A DNA stretch of 46,135 bases from Bacteroidales bacterium (GCA_009777915.1 WRKV01000004.1:1-46135), one strand, 5' to 3'. Shown: positions 19,377-28,920, counted from the stretch's first letter. Notes: generated by a model from the letters alone, not told the origin. Made by a program: numbers and translations.

Positions 19377-20068
19377 AGTGTTGGTAACTTAAAACGATAG
19401 CCGTATCCGGAACGACTTGAAATCAAATTTGCCATTTTGCCGAGTTTTTTTCGCAGACGTGTGATGTGTACGTCAACAGTGCGTTCGGTCACGTATGGAG
19501 CGTCTTTCCAAAGATGTTCGATCATATCTTCTCGACGAAAAATACGTGTGGGATGGGTTGCCAATAAGGTTAAAATTTCAAATTCGGTTTTCGTCAGAGA
19601 AATGGATTCGCCGTTGACAAATGTTTCTTTGATTTCGCTATCAATCGTCAGATCTCCGAATATGAGTTTATTTTTGTTGAGTGTGGGTGTTGATGGATTC
19701 AGATTGTTGTGACGTTTCAGCACAGCCTTCACTCTTGCAATCACTTCTTTGATGGAAAACGGTTTGGAAATATAATCATCGCCACCCACCGAAAAGCCTG
19801 TCAACATATCGTTTTCCGTGTCTTTGGCAGTCAAAAAAATAATCGGCACTCGGTTGTTTTCCTTTCGCAATTTTTCTGCCATTTTGAATCCTGACATACC
19901 GCTCATCATCACATCAAGTAGAACCAAAACATGGTCGGAAGTGATTTTTTCGAGTGCCTCTTCGGCAGAATTGGCACAGGTTATATCAAATCCTTCGTTT
20001 GCCAGATTGAACTCCAAGATTTCACAAATGTCTTGTTCGTCGTCAACGATTAGAATTTTTTTAGGCAT
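19373..20068 (-). CDS. OmpR/PhoB-type response regulator
   Basis: 'KILIVDDEQDICEIL', 'LVLLDVMMSGMSGFKMAEKLR', winged-helix C-terminus 'YVTERTVDVHITRLRKKLG'. Confidence 0.95.
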   Translation of the reverse strand: MPKKILIVDDEQDICEILEFNLANEGFDITCANSAEEALEKITSDHVLVLLDVMMSGMSGFKMAEKLRKENNRVPIIFLTAKDTENDMLTGFSVGGDDYISKPFSIKEVIARVKAVLKRHNNLNPSTPTLNKNKLIFGDLTIDSEIKETFVNGESISLTKTEFEILTLLATHPTRIFRREDMIEHLWKDAPYVTERTVDVHITRLRKKLGKMANLISSRSGYGYRFKLPTL

Positions 20069-20198
20069 GGTTTTTTGGTGCAAAGATACAAAAAAAAATT
20101 ATTTTTCGATTATAAATAACTAGATTTTCGCTGCAAAATTATTCGTAAAAAATTAAAACGCACTTACAAAAATGTTACAATAATATTACTTTTCAATT

Positions 20199-20288
20199 CC
20201 CCCGTTGGTTGAGGTTGTAAATAGGACGTTCGACGGCGATGGAATCCCCGCTGGCGCGGACTTGCAGTCCGTGCCCCGTATAAATCTG
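20199..20288. repeat. Composite palindromic repeat: partial 'CGACGGCGATGGAATC' fused to 'CCCGCTGGCGCGGACTTGCAGTCCGTGCCCCGTATAAATCT'
   Basis: The second part is identical over 41 bp to 21155-21195; the first matches the element at 21899-21924. Confidence 0.85.
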
Positions 20289-20536
20289 TTCGGCGACGAT
20301 TTCTCTTTGTTCATTTCTTTTTGAGAGCAAAAAGAAACGAACCAAAGAAAAACTCTTTGCTGAAAATATGATCTCCGCTGCCGCTCCGACATTTTCAGCA
20401 GCAAGGTACTCGCTTTCGCTCGTAAATTCTGACGCTACGCCTAATGTTGTCGGCTTGTAATACTGTTCATCTAATATGTCTAATCTTATGCAACCCAAGT
20501 TTTATCTATTTTTTATTTTTTAATTCTTTTTATTTT

Positions 20537-20559
20537 GGCACGGATTACAAATCCGCGCC
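20537..20559. repeat. Member of the GGCGCGGAYTTGYARTCCGTGCC palindrome family, inverted
   Basis: GGCACGGATTACAAATCCGCGCC. Confidence 0.85.
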
Positions 20560-20589
20560 AGCAGGAGTGTTTTTACTGTAGGCAATTTA

Positions 20590-20886
20590 CTATCTGTACC
20601 CTTTGAAATCAACAACCCTGCAATCTTTTTTTGATATTATTACATGCCCACCACCACCTCTCCTTAAAGTGTCTTTCAAACTATAGACTACTGTGTAAGA
20701 ATCCGCCTCTTCTAAAATTTCAATTTGAAAATTATCAATTTTGTCGAAGAATTTTCTTTCTGCGACTCTATTTGCCATTTTTAAGACCGATTCTTTATCG
20801 GAACAATCCGAAGGTTGAGTTTCTTTTTCTGAACATTTCATAGAGAGAAAAGTTAAAGATAAACATATTAAAAATAAATTTTTCAT
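20590..20886 (-). CDS. Small lipoprotein, possible NTF2-like immunity protein
   Basis: 'MKNLFLICLSLTFLSMKCSEKE' lipoprotein signal; C-terminus 'GGGGHVIISKKDCRVVDFKGYR' resembles the GG.xVII.KK.G.V ending of NTF2-fold/YhhH-type immunity proteins. Confidence 0.5.
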   Translation of the reverse strand: MKNLFLICLSLTFLSMKCSEKETQPSDCSDKESVLKMANRVAERKFFDKIDNFQIEILEEADSYTVVYSLKDTLRRGGGGHVIISKKDCRVVDFKGYR

Positions 20887-20898
20887 AATATTGAATTT

Positions 20899-21225
20899 TT
20901 ATCGGTTATATCTTCGTGAATTTATCAAACCAACCCAAATAGGACCGCCTGCCGGTAACAATAACCAACTTGCATGGTCATACCATTTGGTTTTTATGCT
21001 TAAAACATTTAAAAGATTACGTTGAGTAGGGTCTTGATAATCTACATATTGTCTACTTTTTGTACCATAAATATCCAACGGGTTTTCGCGAAAATCCCAA
21101 CCTACACCATTATTACCATATCTTCGGAAATCTTCGGGCGATTTATAAAACCCACCCGCTGGCGCGGACTTGCAGTCCGTGCCCCGTATAAATCTTTCAT
21201 ATTTTTTTATTCGTTTTTTATTCAT
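20899..21225 (-). pseudogene. Orphan fragment, possibly a displaced RHS/polymorphic-toxin C-terminal cassette, with a palindromic repeat translated in its N-terminus
   Basis: 'GTDCKSAPAG' is the translated repeat at 21155-21195; remainder 'GFYKSPEDFRRYGNNGVGWDFRENPLDIYGTKSRQYV...' has no signal peptide and ends 12 nt before the next gene. Confidence 0.4.
21155..21195. repeat. Palindromic repeat, second 41-bp identical copy
   Basis: CCCGCTGGCGCGGACTTGCAGTCCGTGCCCCGTATAAATCT. Confidence 0.9.
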
Positions 21226-21271
21226 TTTCTATTCTAAATTGACGTGGTGGTTTTTAGGTTTGTTTTGTGTT

Positions 21272-21298
21272 GGCACGGACTACAAGTCCGCGGGAGCG
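21272..21298. repeat. Palindromic repeat overlapping the stop codon of the 21280-21702 gene
   Basis: GGCACGGACTACAAGTCCGCGGGAGCG; stop codon TAG (minus) lies at 21280-21282 inside it. Confidence 0.85.
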
Positions 21299-21702
21299 GG
21301 GTTAAGGATAACTTCTATTTCTTGCCTTTCAGGTGTCCACATCGCACCGCTAATTGGATCAACAATTAAAAAACCAATAGGCATTAAGAAAGGAATCCAA
21401 AAATTTCCTCGATAATGCCTATCTATTATAAAAAAAAGTGCTTCTTCTTTTGTTTGATAACCCTTGTGCGAAATTTCTATTAAATATTTGGCTCTTTTGA
21501 AATAGCCTGCACCTGATTTCAATACCAAAGTATCTGGACTTTGAGTGTTTATTATTACTCGTCCATTTCTATCTGTTACGCTAACATTGGCTCTTTCAGG
21601 AATTGTATGTATAGGAACCGAGTAAACACTTTTGCTACGCATCGTTGCACATCCTGAAAATAAAACACAAAGCATTAAAAGCATTAAAATTTTGTTATTC
21701 AT
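21280..21702 (-). CDS. PEGA-like lipoprotein, hypothetical
   Basis: 'MNNKILMLLMLCVLFSGCATM' lipoprotein signal; 'VYSVPIHTIPERANVSVTDRNGRVIINTQSPDTLVLKSGAGYFKRAKYLIEISHKGYQ' PEGA-like. Confidence 0.7.
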   Translation of the reverse strand: MNNKILMLLMLCVLFSGCATMRSKSVYSVPIHTIPERANVSVTDRNGRVIINTQSPDTLVLKSGAGYFKRAKYLIEISHKGYQTKEEALFFIIDRHYRGNFWIPFLMPIGFLIVDPISGAMWTPERQEIEVILNPAPADL

Positions 21703-21771
21703 TTGTTAAAGTCTGTTAAAAAACCAAAGCCAATCAAGAATCCCCTGTTGGCTTGAGATTGCTACGAGGAT

Positions 21772-21924
21772 GTTCGGCGGCGATTCCATCGCCGTCGCTC
21801 TATCCAGGCAGGTTCTACCTGCGTTTGTTCGTTCATATAGTTGTGTTTTTTGCATTTTATATTTTTGGTTGTGATAGATAGAATCTATCTTGATAGGACG
21901 ACGGCGATGGAATCGCCGCCGAAC
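21772..21924. repeat. Composite inverted-repeat element: 26-bp exact inverted repeats flanking two smaller palindromes
   Basis: GTTCGGCGGCGATTCCATCGCCGTCG (21772-21797) and its exact reverse complement (21899-21924); internal GCAGGTtctACCTGC (21808-21822) and GATAGATagaATCTATC (21873-21889). Confidence 0.9.
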
Positions 21925-21931
21925 GGGGGAA

Positions 21932-22390
21932 TTATCTCACCACAAAAATTAGGTTAATATCGCCAATTTCGAGAGGTTTATCATGGCAAAGTATAAAATT
22001 ATCAATGTTGATTTTCATCGTGTCGCCAGCGTGAACTATGCGGTTGATTTCAATCCCTATGCCATCATTACCGCTAATCATTCTTGCCTCTTGCATACGT
22101 TGCCTCGCCTTACCTCTTTCGTGCAAATCAATTATTGCTGTAAGAATTTCGCCTTTATGGGTTATCTCTAATTTCTCAGGATTTATTAAAACAGGGTTAT
22201 CTAAATTGAATCTCAGACTTGCATGAGTTTGATGGTTTGACAATACAGCACCTGAAATTTCGACACTTCCACAATCAAAACTGAACTTCTTTTCAAATAC
22301 ACCACCGTTTAGTGAAACCCTAAATGCACTGCGGTCGCATGATACCAATGAAAAAACGAGTAATAATGAGATAAAAAAAGTTGTTTTCAT
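21932..22390 (-). CDS. Hypothetical lipoprotein immediately downstream of the RHS gene
   Basis: 'MKTTFFISLLLVFSLVSCDRS' lipoprotein signal; 19-nt gap to RHS stop; same strand. Confidence 0.65.
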   Translation of the reverse strand: MKTTFFISLLLVFSLVSCDRSAFRVSLNGGVFEKKFSFDCGSVEISGAVLSNHQTHASLRFNLDNPVLINPEKLEITHKGEILTAIIDLHERGKARQRMQEARMISGNDGIGIEINRIVHAGDTMKINIDNFILCHDKPLEIGDINLIFVVR

Positions 22391-22409
22391 ATTATTGATT
22401 TTAAGATTA

Positions 22410-25400
22410 CTACCACCAAAATCTACCCCACGCTTGCCTCTCGAAAAAATTCATTTGTTCAATAAATTGCCCACTACGTTTTGTACTTAATACCGCTGAA
22501 ATACCCTGCATAAAATAATTAGGCAAAAACCTATCTCCAAGGGCTCTCGACTGCCAAACATGGTGCATTTCGTGTGGCATTATGCCATACTCACGAAGGA
22601 AACTACTTTCTCCCATAACAGCATACGCTCCCATAGCCCCCATATTAAGCCTATCTATTAAACCACCGCTATAAACAAATGCTAAATCTCGCCACTCAAA
22701 TCTCGTGTTTCCACCGAAAAGCATATTGCCTAATCCCAAAGTATTTGCTGCGATATTCCCTATATTATTCTGCCATTGTAACAACTGTTGTCCTCTACCA
22801 AAAGTTAGATTAACAGGACCCACCCCTACAGTCACTTTTGAAAATGGGTCTACGCCATTTGCCCAATTATTCCCTATGGATCCTCCGGCCGTCCCTATCA
22901 TTTGGTGGCCTAATTTTCCGGCTAATTGCCAACCTGCTTTTTCTGCACCCCACGCATTTACCATTCCCAAACCACCCGTAGCTCCCCAAAGTCCTGTACC
23001 TAATCCAACCAAACCGGCTTTCCATGCTCCGTCCCAACCACCACCAGATAAGGCGTTCATACCTATGTTTATAGCGGAACTGTTCAATGCTGTGCTCGTA
23101 ATCCCCCACGCTTTTGTTGCCACGTTTGTTCCTGCTACTGTCATGCCTGACGCCCCTATAGCCGCAGAAAAAAGCCCGCCTGCCGCTGCGCCGACAAGCC
23201 CCCCTGCAATTGCACCCTGCCACCCATTTTGCCAATAATCATTAGTGAACGGATTCCACGTACCTGATTGGAGAGCACCTCCGACATAAGACCCCACGAC
23301 AGCCCCAATTATAACTGGCACAAACCAAACAATTTCCCCCGTGGGATCAATATACGACAACGGATTATTTCTTGCATACGTATACCGATTAAAATCTTGT
23401 GTGTAGGTAGCGTCCGGCACATACGGATCCGGACTCAAAAACCTCGCTAAAACCGGATCGTAGAGCCGTGCATTCATGTTAATCAACCCAAACTCTTCCA
23501 AATGCTCATGCCCTGTAAATCCGCGATTAGTGATGTTTGTTCCGGTTACCAACGTACGCTTGCCCCAAGCATCGTAACGATATTGTGATACGATATCTTT
23601 GTTTGCATCCGTCAACATTCGTAAACTGCCCAAATGATCCGTATGAACAGCATATACCTCTCGTGCACCATTATTGGTTTTTATGGCTATGGCTATCAGG
23701 CCTTCGGGGCTGTGGATGTAGTCATACTCTTTGATTGTTTTCATGTTTACATCTTTCTCATACGAACCTACGTAATAGCGTGTGCGTGGAATCAAACTGG
23801 GGGAATGTACGCTTTTGTTGCGTTGCTTGTCGGGACCATAGCTGAAAGTAAGTTGTTGGCTACCTTGCGTGATCTGCGAAGGGCGTTCGAACGAGGTATG
23901 GGTCAAGCTGTAAGCCGGAGGCGTATAACCTCGTGCAAGGGGAGAAATGCTGGTTACAGCATGGTTGTTGTTGCCATACAAATACGTACCTACATCGAAT
24001 TTGGTCAAGATGTTGCCGTTGGGTTCATAACTAATATTTTGAAAGACCGGGAAATTTACGCTTATGGAATTGAGCCTGTTCTGAGCATCGTAGCCAAACG
24101 TCTCGTTACGAGCGTTGGTGATGTCGTTTCGTTGTTGCAAGTTTCCGGAAGTAGGGATAAAATTATACGCTATTTGGTCGATTGGATTTGCTCCATCGTT
24201 CAATGTAATGCTTTGCAAAGTTAGATTGGCTGTGTTGTACGCTGTATGGCGTGTTAATCCGTTGCCGAATGTACTGTGGGTTATTTGTCCGAGAGCGTTT
24301 ATTTCATTGGGTTGCCACAAGAGGGGAGCATTGTTGTTAGTTCCGTTACGTAAAGCAATCAGATACCCATTGTTGTCATATTGATGCCATAGTTCAAAGC
24401 CCGATGGCGACACTTTTTGTTGCAGGCGACCGTAAGCATCATAGGTGTATTGGGTGATATAATTCGTGTTGTCTATTCGTTCGATGACTTGCTCGGGCAA
24501 CCCCAGGTGGGTATAAACGATTTTGCGATGTTCGATGCGTCCGGTTCTGATAGATTCCAATTGCCCTTTTCCTCCACCAGAGGTGGCGTAGTGATAGGTG
24601 AGATTGATGTCGGGAGAAACTTCCGAAATCATTCGTCCTACGGCATCATACGTGAACGTTGTGGCTTGCCCGCGTGCATTGGTTTGGCTGCGAAGCATGC
24701 CGTAGGCATCGTAGTCGTAAAGTATCGTTTCGCCAAGGTTGGGTTCTTGCAAAGCATTTTGAAAACCCCGATAGTCGTAGCCGATGTAAGTGGTTAACCC
24801 TACAGCTGTGATGGCAATCGGTTTACCGAGGCTGTTGTAGGCATAGTTGATCGTTCCGCCTTCATCTGTTACCGATGCGGTTAAGCCTGCACTATTGAGA
24901 GTGGTTGTACGGAATGTTCCGTCAGGATAGGTTACGGTATGATTCAAACCATTGTAGTCGTAGGTAGTCGTGCCTGCAACGGAAATCTCCTGTTCAAGGC
25001 GATTAAGAGCATTGTACTGGTATTCGGTGTATTTGGTGCTTGGAGTGCCATATCCGGGCAAATAACTTCGATAAAGTTGTCCTTTGTGGTTGTACTCGTT
25101 TCGGGTAAAAACATCGCCCGAAAAACCTTGTATTCGGGTTCTGACGATTTGTCCGGGGGCATTGTACCACACCGATTGCGAGGGTACACCCTCTTGGGTG
25201 CGGTCGGCACGATAAAGGTGCGGATGGCTGATATCCCAAGCCAAGGTATGGGTTGTAATACCTACCGGACTGTTTTCTTCGATTAGGTTTCCAAAACCGT
25301 CGTACTCAAAAGAAGTGGTCAGCCCACCCATATCGGTTACTGAGGTTACTCTGCTGAAAATATCGTATTCGGTTTCGGTTGTTCCGATGGCATTTGTACG

Positions 25401-28400
25401 GCTGATCGGTCGTCCGCGACTATCATAGCCAAGAGTAAGGTTTATCGTAGAGCAGTTGGTAGCCTCTGTAGTAATGTCTTGCGGATTGCCGAACCTATCA
25501 AAACTACCGTAGGTGGTAGTTACTGCTTTGGGATTTCCCTTAAAATCTATTTGTGAAATTAATCGACCGTTGTTGTCGTAGTCAAATACCGTAGTGTCGG
25601 AAAATACTCCATCCAAACCACTTCTATTTACAATACTTTGAGCCAATCGGTTTTTGAAATTACTTCCCTTTGCAACCCATGTGTTGGTAATTTGGGTGAT
25701 CAGATTCCCTCGTGTTTTGGTGATTCGCCAAGGGTTACCATCGTCAGAGATTAGATATTGATAGTTGGTGGTTACTGACAGACCGATTAGATGGTCGGTG
25801 GCGATTTCGTTCGACACGTACGGAAAAATACGCTTTGTTCCCAAAACCAAGTTGTTGTTACTAAAAGATACTGTTGAAATATCTGTTGTGCCGTTAGCAT
25901 TGGTTACGGTTTGCTGTGTCGGATATATGTTATAATAGGTAGTATTGTAGCCATAATTGGTAACAATTCTCCTATTTTGGGCACTGTTTGTTTTTCGTAT
26001 ACTTTCAAATCCTAAAAATCCTTTACCTTGTTTATGTAGTCTTGCTCCGGTATAATGATAATGTTCGTAATCATTCAGATTTCCATAGTTTCGAGATATT
26101 GCCGTGGTTACATAGAGGGGTTGCTGAAATTTGACTACCGGAAAAGAGTATGTTGATGATGATGAAGTATAATAAGATGTATTGGTAATGGGGTTATAAT
26201 CAAAAGAGACCGTATTGTTGAGTCCGTCAACGATGTTTTTTACCAACAGGTTTTGTTGGCTGTTAAACGATTTCATAATAAAGGCATCAATATATCGTGC
26301 AAAGGATAATTCAGGGTAGCCATCGCCGTCAAAATCCGCAAAATGGAGGTATTCCCAACTCAACAGCGTATTCATGTTGTTGGGTGTAATGAAATATGAT
26401 CCATAATTTTCGAATTGAAAGTTTTCGCCGTCGAATAGTCCTACTCTCAACGGAAATCCGTATCCATCATTTTGGGCAACATGTACAATATCTGTCTTTC
26501 CATCTCTGTTAAAATCTACCGCAAATCCTTTTCCCGTGATATTGAGATTTGGCAATTGTTTCTTTTCAAATCCGGTTCCGTTTGAAAATAGGATATAATA
26601 TTCGTTTGGAAGTCGCTGAACCAAAATATCCATTTTACCATCTCCATTAAAATCTCCAATAATGTGCCCATCGGAGTTTTTTAGATCGGCTCCCAAACAC
26701 AATAATGAAAATGCTGTGCCGTTTAATTCGTAAACTCTAAATCCTGAGGCATCCACTACCAACAGGTTGGTTTTGCCATTTCCGTTAACATCTATCAGAG
26801 TGCGGTCGGGAAGTATACCAAAATAACTTGTCCCCCAGGTTATCCCTCCATTCGCAATGATTGAGCCGGATTGATTATAAACTCTGCTTTCTGCTCTTGT
26901 CAATATTTCTTGTCTTCCGGTTCCGGTAAAATCTCCAACCACGGCGTCTGCCGAAAACGAATTAAATCCCCCTGATTGTGTGAACGAAGTCCCATTATAA
27001 ATAAAGAAATCATAACGGAAATTATTATTAAGAATGGGATTTACGCTGCGAATGCGAACAACATCCATCAAGCCATCTCCATTCAAATCTGCCAACATCA
27101 GTTTTTGGAAACCGGAAACTAAAGGAATGGTAGCCTGTGCAACAAACTGAACATCTCCATAGTAATTGTATGCAAGATATACGGTAGCCACATCAGAGGA
27201 AGAATATGAAAGGGAACTTTTTATTTGGTAAGAAATAAAATCCGTTTTCCCGTCTCCATTGAAATCGGCATAGATTGGCAAAGAATTATCTTTATTGGGA
27301 AATATCCAAGAAAAGTATTCATCCTCGTATTTTGCATAGTCACCATCGTAATCGCCCCAGTCCACAATAGTAGAATTGTATCTTTCATTATTTTCTCCAA
27401 ATTCTTCAATTTCGGTCAGTTTGGAATGAAAGCCATCGTAATAGTAATTAAATTTGTACTCTCGGAATGTTGTGTTTGTGGAAAATGCTTTTATTCCTGT
27501 CAGTAAAACAGATTGTTTTAATTTTCCTCCGGCAACGTATGAAATCAGTGAATCGTAACGGCTTTCATAAAAAAATTTTATTCGATTATAGGGCTGCAAA
27601 TCGATATTTCCCGTATAGTCAATCTGTTTCAGAAAAAACTCACTGTTATCAGGTTTTTTAATGTAGGTATAAGTCATGTAATTACCGGAAGGATCGGTTG
27701 CTTTTGCCAACAACCAATGTAAAGGAGTGGTACCCGGTGCCAGTTCTTCGATATACGAATCAGGCGTAATACCATATTCCAAAATCCATCCATCTTTGGT
27801 TATGACTTCAAAGTAAAGGCGAGAACCTATTGTTTTGCACCGAATATCATTGAACGTTTCTATTTCTGTTCTGTATTCGGCTCCAAAAGTAAGGTTTACA
27901 CCTGCAATCAAGATCAACCGTTGTCCGTCCAACATCAAATTATCCATATTGTTTAGCCTTATGGCATCTATTTCTCCGTCATGGTAAATCGTTTTTCCAC
28001 ATCTACTAATAGCAGATATTCCTGCTAAATTCCAACCCAAGCCTAAAAGTCCATTACCCGACTGACTATTGTAGGCAACAGACAGATTCGGCTGAACACC
28101 GCCTATTCCCGGCGGAATGTCTATGGGTATCTGATAGGTTGCTGCTCCGGTTGGCGTAACATCGGCAACACCGACAGTTGTTCCAATAGCGTACGATGTA
28201 CTCAAATCTCGCTCCGGTGAGGGTGGCTCTGTTTGGTAGGTTGCAGGAGTGATAGGATGTCTATCAATTGCAGCTAACATGGAACTATTTTGCGTTGCCA
28301 CAAAGTGATAGCCCGGAAGAAATACCACCTGTTCGCGGGCGATATGCACTCGGTTACCCGTTTCAGGAGTTGAAAGAATGATGACATTTTGCTGACCAAT

Positions 28401-28484
28401 CGCATGAAACGACAACAATAGTAATAAATATGTGTATAGATATTTCACGATGTTATTCTTTAATGATTTTCCATTTCGAAACAT
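22410..28484 (-). CDS. Giant secreted FG-GAP/VCBS + RHS-repeat protein with variable C-terminal domain carrying an HEMHH motif; polymorphic-toxin-like
   Basis: 'DFNGDGKTDF' type repeats, many YD repeats, RHS core 'DHLGSLRMLTDANKDIVSQYRYDAWGKR...GFTGHEHLEEFGLINMNARLYDPVLARFLSPDPYV', Gly/Ala-rich pre-toxin segment, C-terminal 'HEMHHVWQSRALGDRFLPNY'. Confidence 0.88.
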   Translation of the reverse strand: MFRNGKSLKNNIVKYLYTYLLLLLSFHAIGQQNVIILSTPETGNRVHIAREQVVFLPGYHFVATQNSSMLAAIDRHPITPATYQTEPPSPERDLSTSYAIGTTVGVADVTPTGAATYQIPIDIPPGIGGVQPNLSVAYNSQSGNGLLGLGWNLAGISAISRCGKTIYHDGEIDAIRLNNMDNLMLDGQRLILIAGVNLTFGAEYRTEIETFNDIRCKTIGSRLYFEVITKDGWILEYGITPDSYIEELAPGTTPLHWLLAKATDPSGNYMTYTYIKKPDNSEFFLKQIDYTGNIDLQPYNRIKFFYESRYDSLISYVAGGKLKQSVLLTGIKAFSTNTTFREYKFNYYYDGFHSKLTEIEEFGENNERYNSTIVDWGDYDGDYAKYEDEYFSWIFPNKDNSLPIYADFNGDGKTDFISYQIKSSLSYSSSDVATVYLAYNYYGDVQFVAQATIPLVSGFQKLMLADLNGDGLMDVVRIRSVNPILNNNFRYDFFIYNGTSFTQSGGFNSFSADAVVGDFTGTGRQEILTRAESRVYNQSGSIIANGGITWGTSYFGILPDRTLIDVNGNGKTNLLVVDASGFRVYELNGTAFSLLCLGADLKNSDGHIIGDFNGDGKMDILVQRLPNEYYILFSNGTGFEKKQLPNLNITGKGFAVDFNRDGKTDIVHVAQNDGYGFPLRVGLFDGENFQFENYGSYFITPNNMNTLLSWEYLHFADFDGDGYPELSFARYIDAFIMKSFNSQQNLLVKNIVDGLNNTVSFDYNPITNTSYYTSSSSTYSFPVVKFQQPLYVTTAISRNYGNLNDYEHYHYTGARLHKQGKGFLGFESIRKTNSAQNRRIVTNYGYNTTYYNIYPTQQTVTNANGTTDISTVSFSNNNLVLGTKRIFPYVSNEIATDHLIGLSVTTNYQYLISDDGNPWRITKTRGNLITQITNTWVAKGSNFKNRLAQSIVNRSGLDGVFSDTTVFDYDNNGRLISQIDFKGNPKAVTTTYGSFDRFGNPQDITTEATNCSTINLTLGYDSRGRPISRTNAIGTTETEYDIFSRVTSVTDMGGLTTSFEYDGFGNLIEENSPVGITTHTLAWDISHPHLYRADRTQEGVPSQSVWYNAPGQIVRTRIQGFSGDVFTRNEYNHKGQLYRSYLPGYGTPSTKYTEYQYNALNRLEQEISVAGTTTYDYNGLNHTVTYPDGTFRTTTLNSAGLTASVTDEGGTINYAYNSLGKPIAITAVGLTTYIGYDYRGFQNALQEPNLGETILYDYDAYGMLRSQTNARGQATTFTYDAVGRMISEVSPDINLTYHYATSGGGKGQLESIRTGRIEHRKIVYTHLGLPEQVIERIDNTNYITQYTYDAYGRLQQKVSPSGFELWHQYDNNGYLIALRNGTNNNAPLLWQPNEINALGQITHSTFGNGLTRHTAYNTANLTLQSITLNDGANPIDQIAYNFIPTSGNLQQRNDITNARNETFGYDAQNRLNSISVNFPVFQNISYEPNGNILTKFDVGTYLYGNNNHAVTSISPLARGYTPPAYSLTHTSFERPSQITQGSQQLTFSYGPDKQRNKSVHSPSLIPRTRYYVGSYEKDVNMKTIKEYDYIHSPEGLIAIAIKTNNGAREVYAVHTDHLGSLRMLTDANKDIVSQYRYDAWGKRTLVTGTNITNRGFTGHEHLEEFGLINMNARLYDPVLARFLSPDPYVPDATYTQDFNRYTYARNNPLSYIDPTGEIVWFVPVIIGAVVGSYVGGALQSGTWNPFTNDYWQNGWQGAIAGGLVGAAAGGLFSAAIGASGMTVAGTNVATKAWGITSTALNSSAINIGMNALSGGGWDGAWKAGLVGLGTGLWGATGGLGMVNAWGAEKAGWQLAGKLGHQMIGTAGGSIGNNWANGVDPFSKVTVGVGPVNLTFGRGQQLLQWQNNIGNIAANTLGLGNMLFGGNTRFEWRDLAFVYSGGLIDRLNMGAMGAYAVMGESSFLREYGIMPHEMHHVWQSRALGDRFLPNYFMQGISAVLSTKRSGQFIEQMNFFERQAWGRFWW

Positions 28485-28920
28485 TTTGACCCAAATGGAT
28501 ATCCAGCAAATATAATCCTGCTGTTCCTGTTATTTCCAAAGAAGTTAAATCCGACCGGATGGGTACGGTTTGCAACAACCTTCCGCTCATGTCGTACAAG
28601 CAAACGAAATTTCTAGTATCCGTATCCAAAGGGGAAATACCTAAAGTAATGGTTCCACGTGTCGGGTTGGGATAAACAGAGATCGTTTGCTTTTCGAGAA
28701 CGACTGAAAAAACGTCTGTTTTTTGCATTTGTTTTTGCTGTTCTCCGTGGGTTTCTGTATCCGGCTCGCCGTCTTCGTTGATTTCAAATAATGAAAGAAC
28801 ATAGCGAACCGTCATATTACCGTCATTGTCGTATGCAAACCACACTGGAGGTATTAGGCTTTGCCCTTGTAGGCCAATAACCCCAAATAGTATGCATAAT
28901 ATCGTGCAGATTGCTTTCAT
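28453..28920 (-). CDS. Short T9SS type A sorting domain protein
   Basis: 'VYPNPTRGTITLGI...VCLYDMSGRLLQTV...AGLYLLDIHLGQNVSKWKIIKE'; overlaps RHS start by 32 bp. Confidence 0.85.
   Translation of the reverse strand: MKAICTILCILFGVIGLQGQSLIPPVWFAYDNDGNMTVRYVLSLFEINEDGEPDTETHGEQQKQMQKTDVFSVVLEKQTISVYPNPTRGTITLGISPLDTDTRNFVCLYDMSGRLLQTVPIRSDLTSLEITGTAGLYLLDIHLGQNVSKWKIIKE

Noticed and set aside
20193-20498. ORFs 20193-20498 and 20186-20404 on the minus strand (…SAKSFSLVRFFLLSKRNEQREIV…)
   Set aside because: They translate dispersed palindromic repeats (GTDCKSAPAG, TTTCTTTTTgagagcAAAAAGAAA), overlap each other in two frames, and show no domain; most likely noncoding repeat sequence.
21772-21924. 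Possible CRISPR array from repeated palindromes
   Set aside because: Repeats are inverted, unevenly spaced and of different families; no direct repeats with regular spacers and no cas genes.
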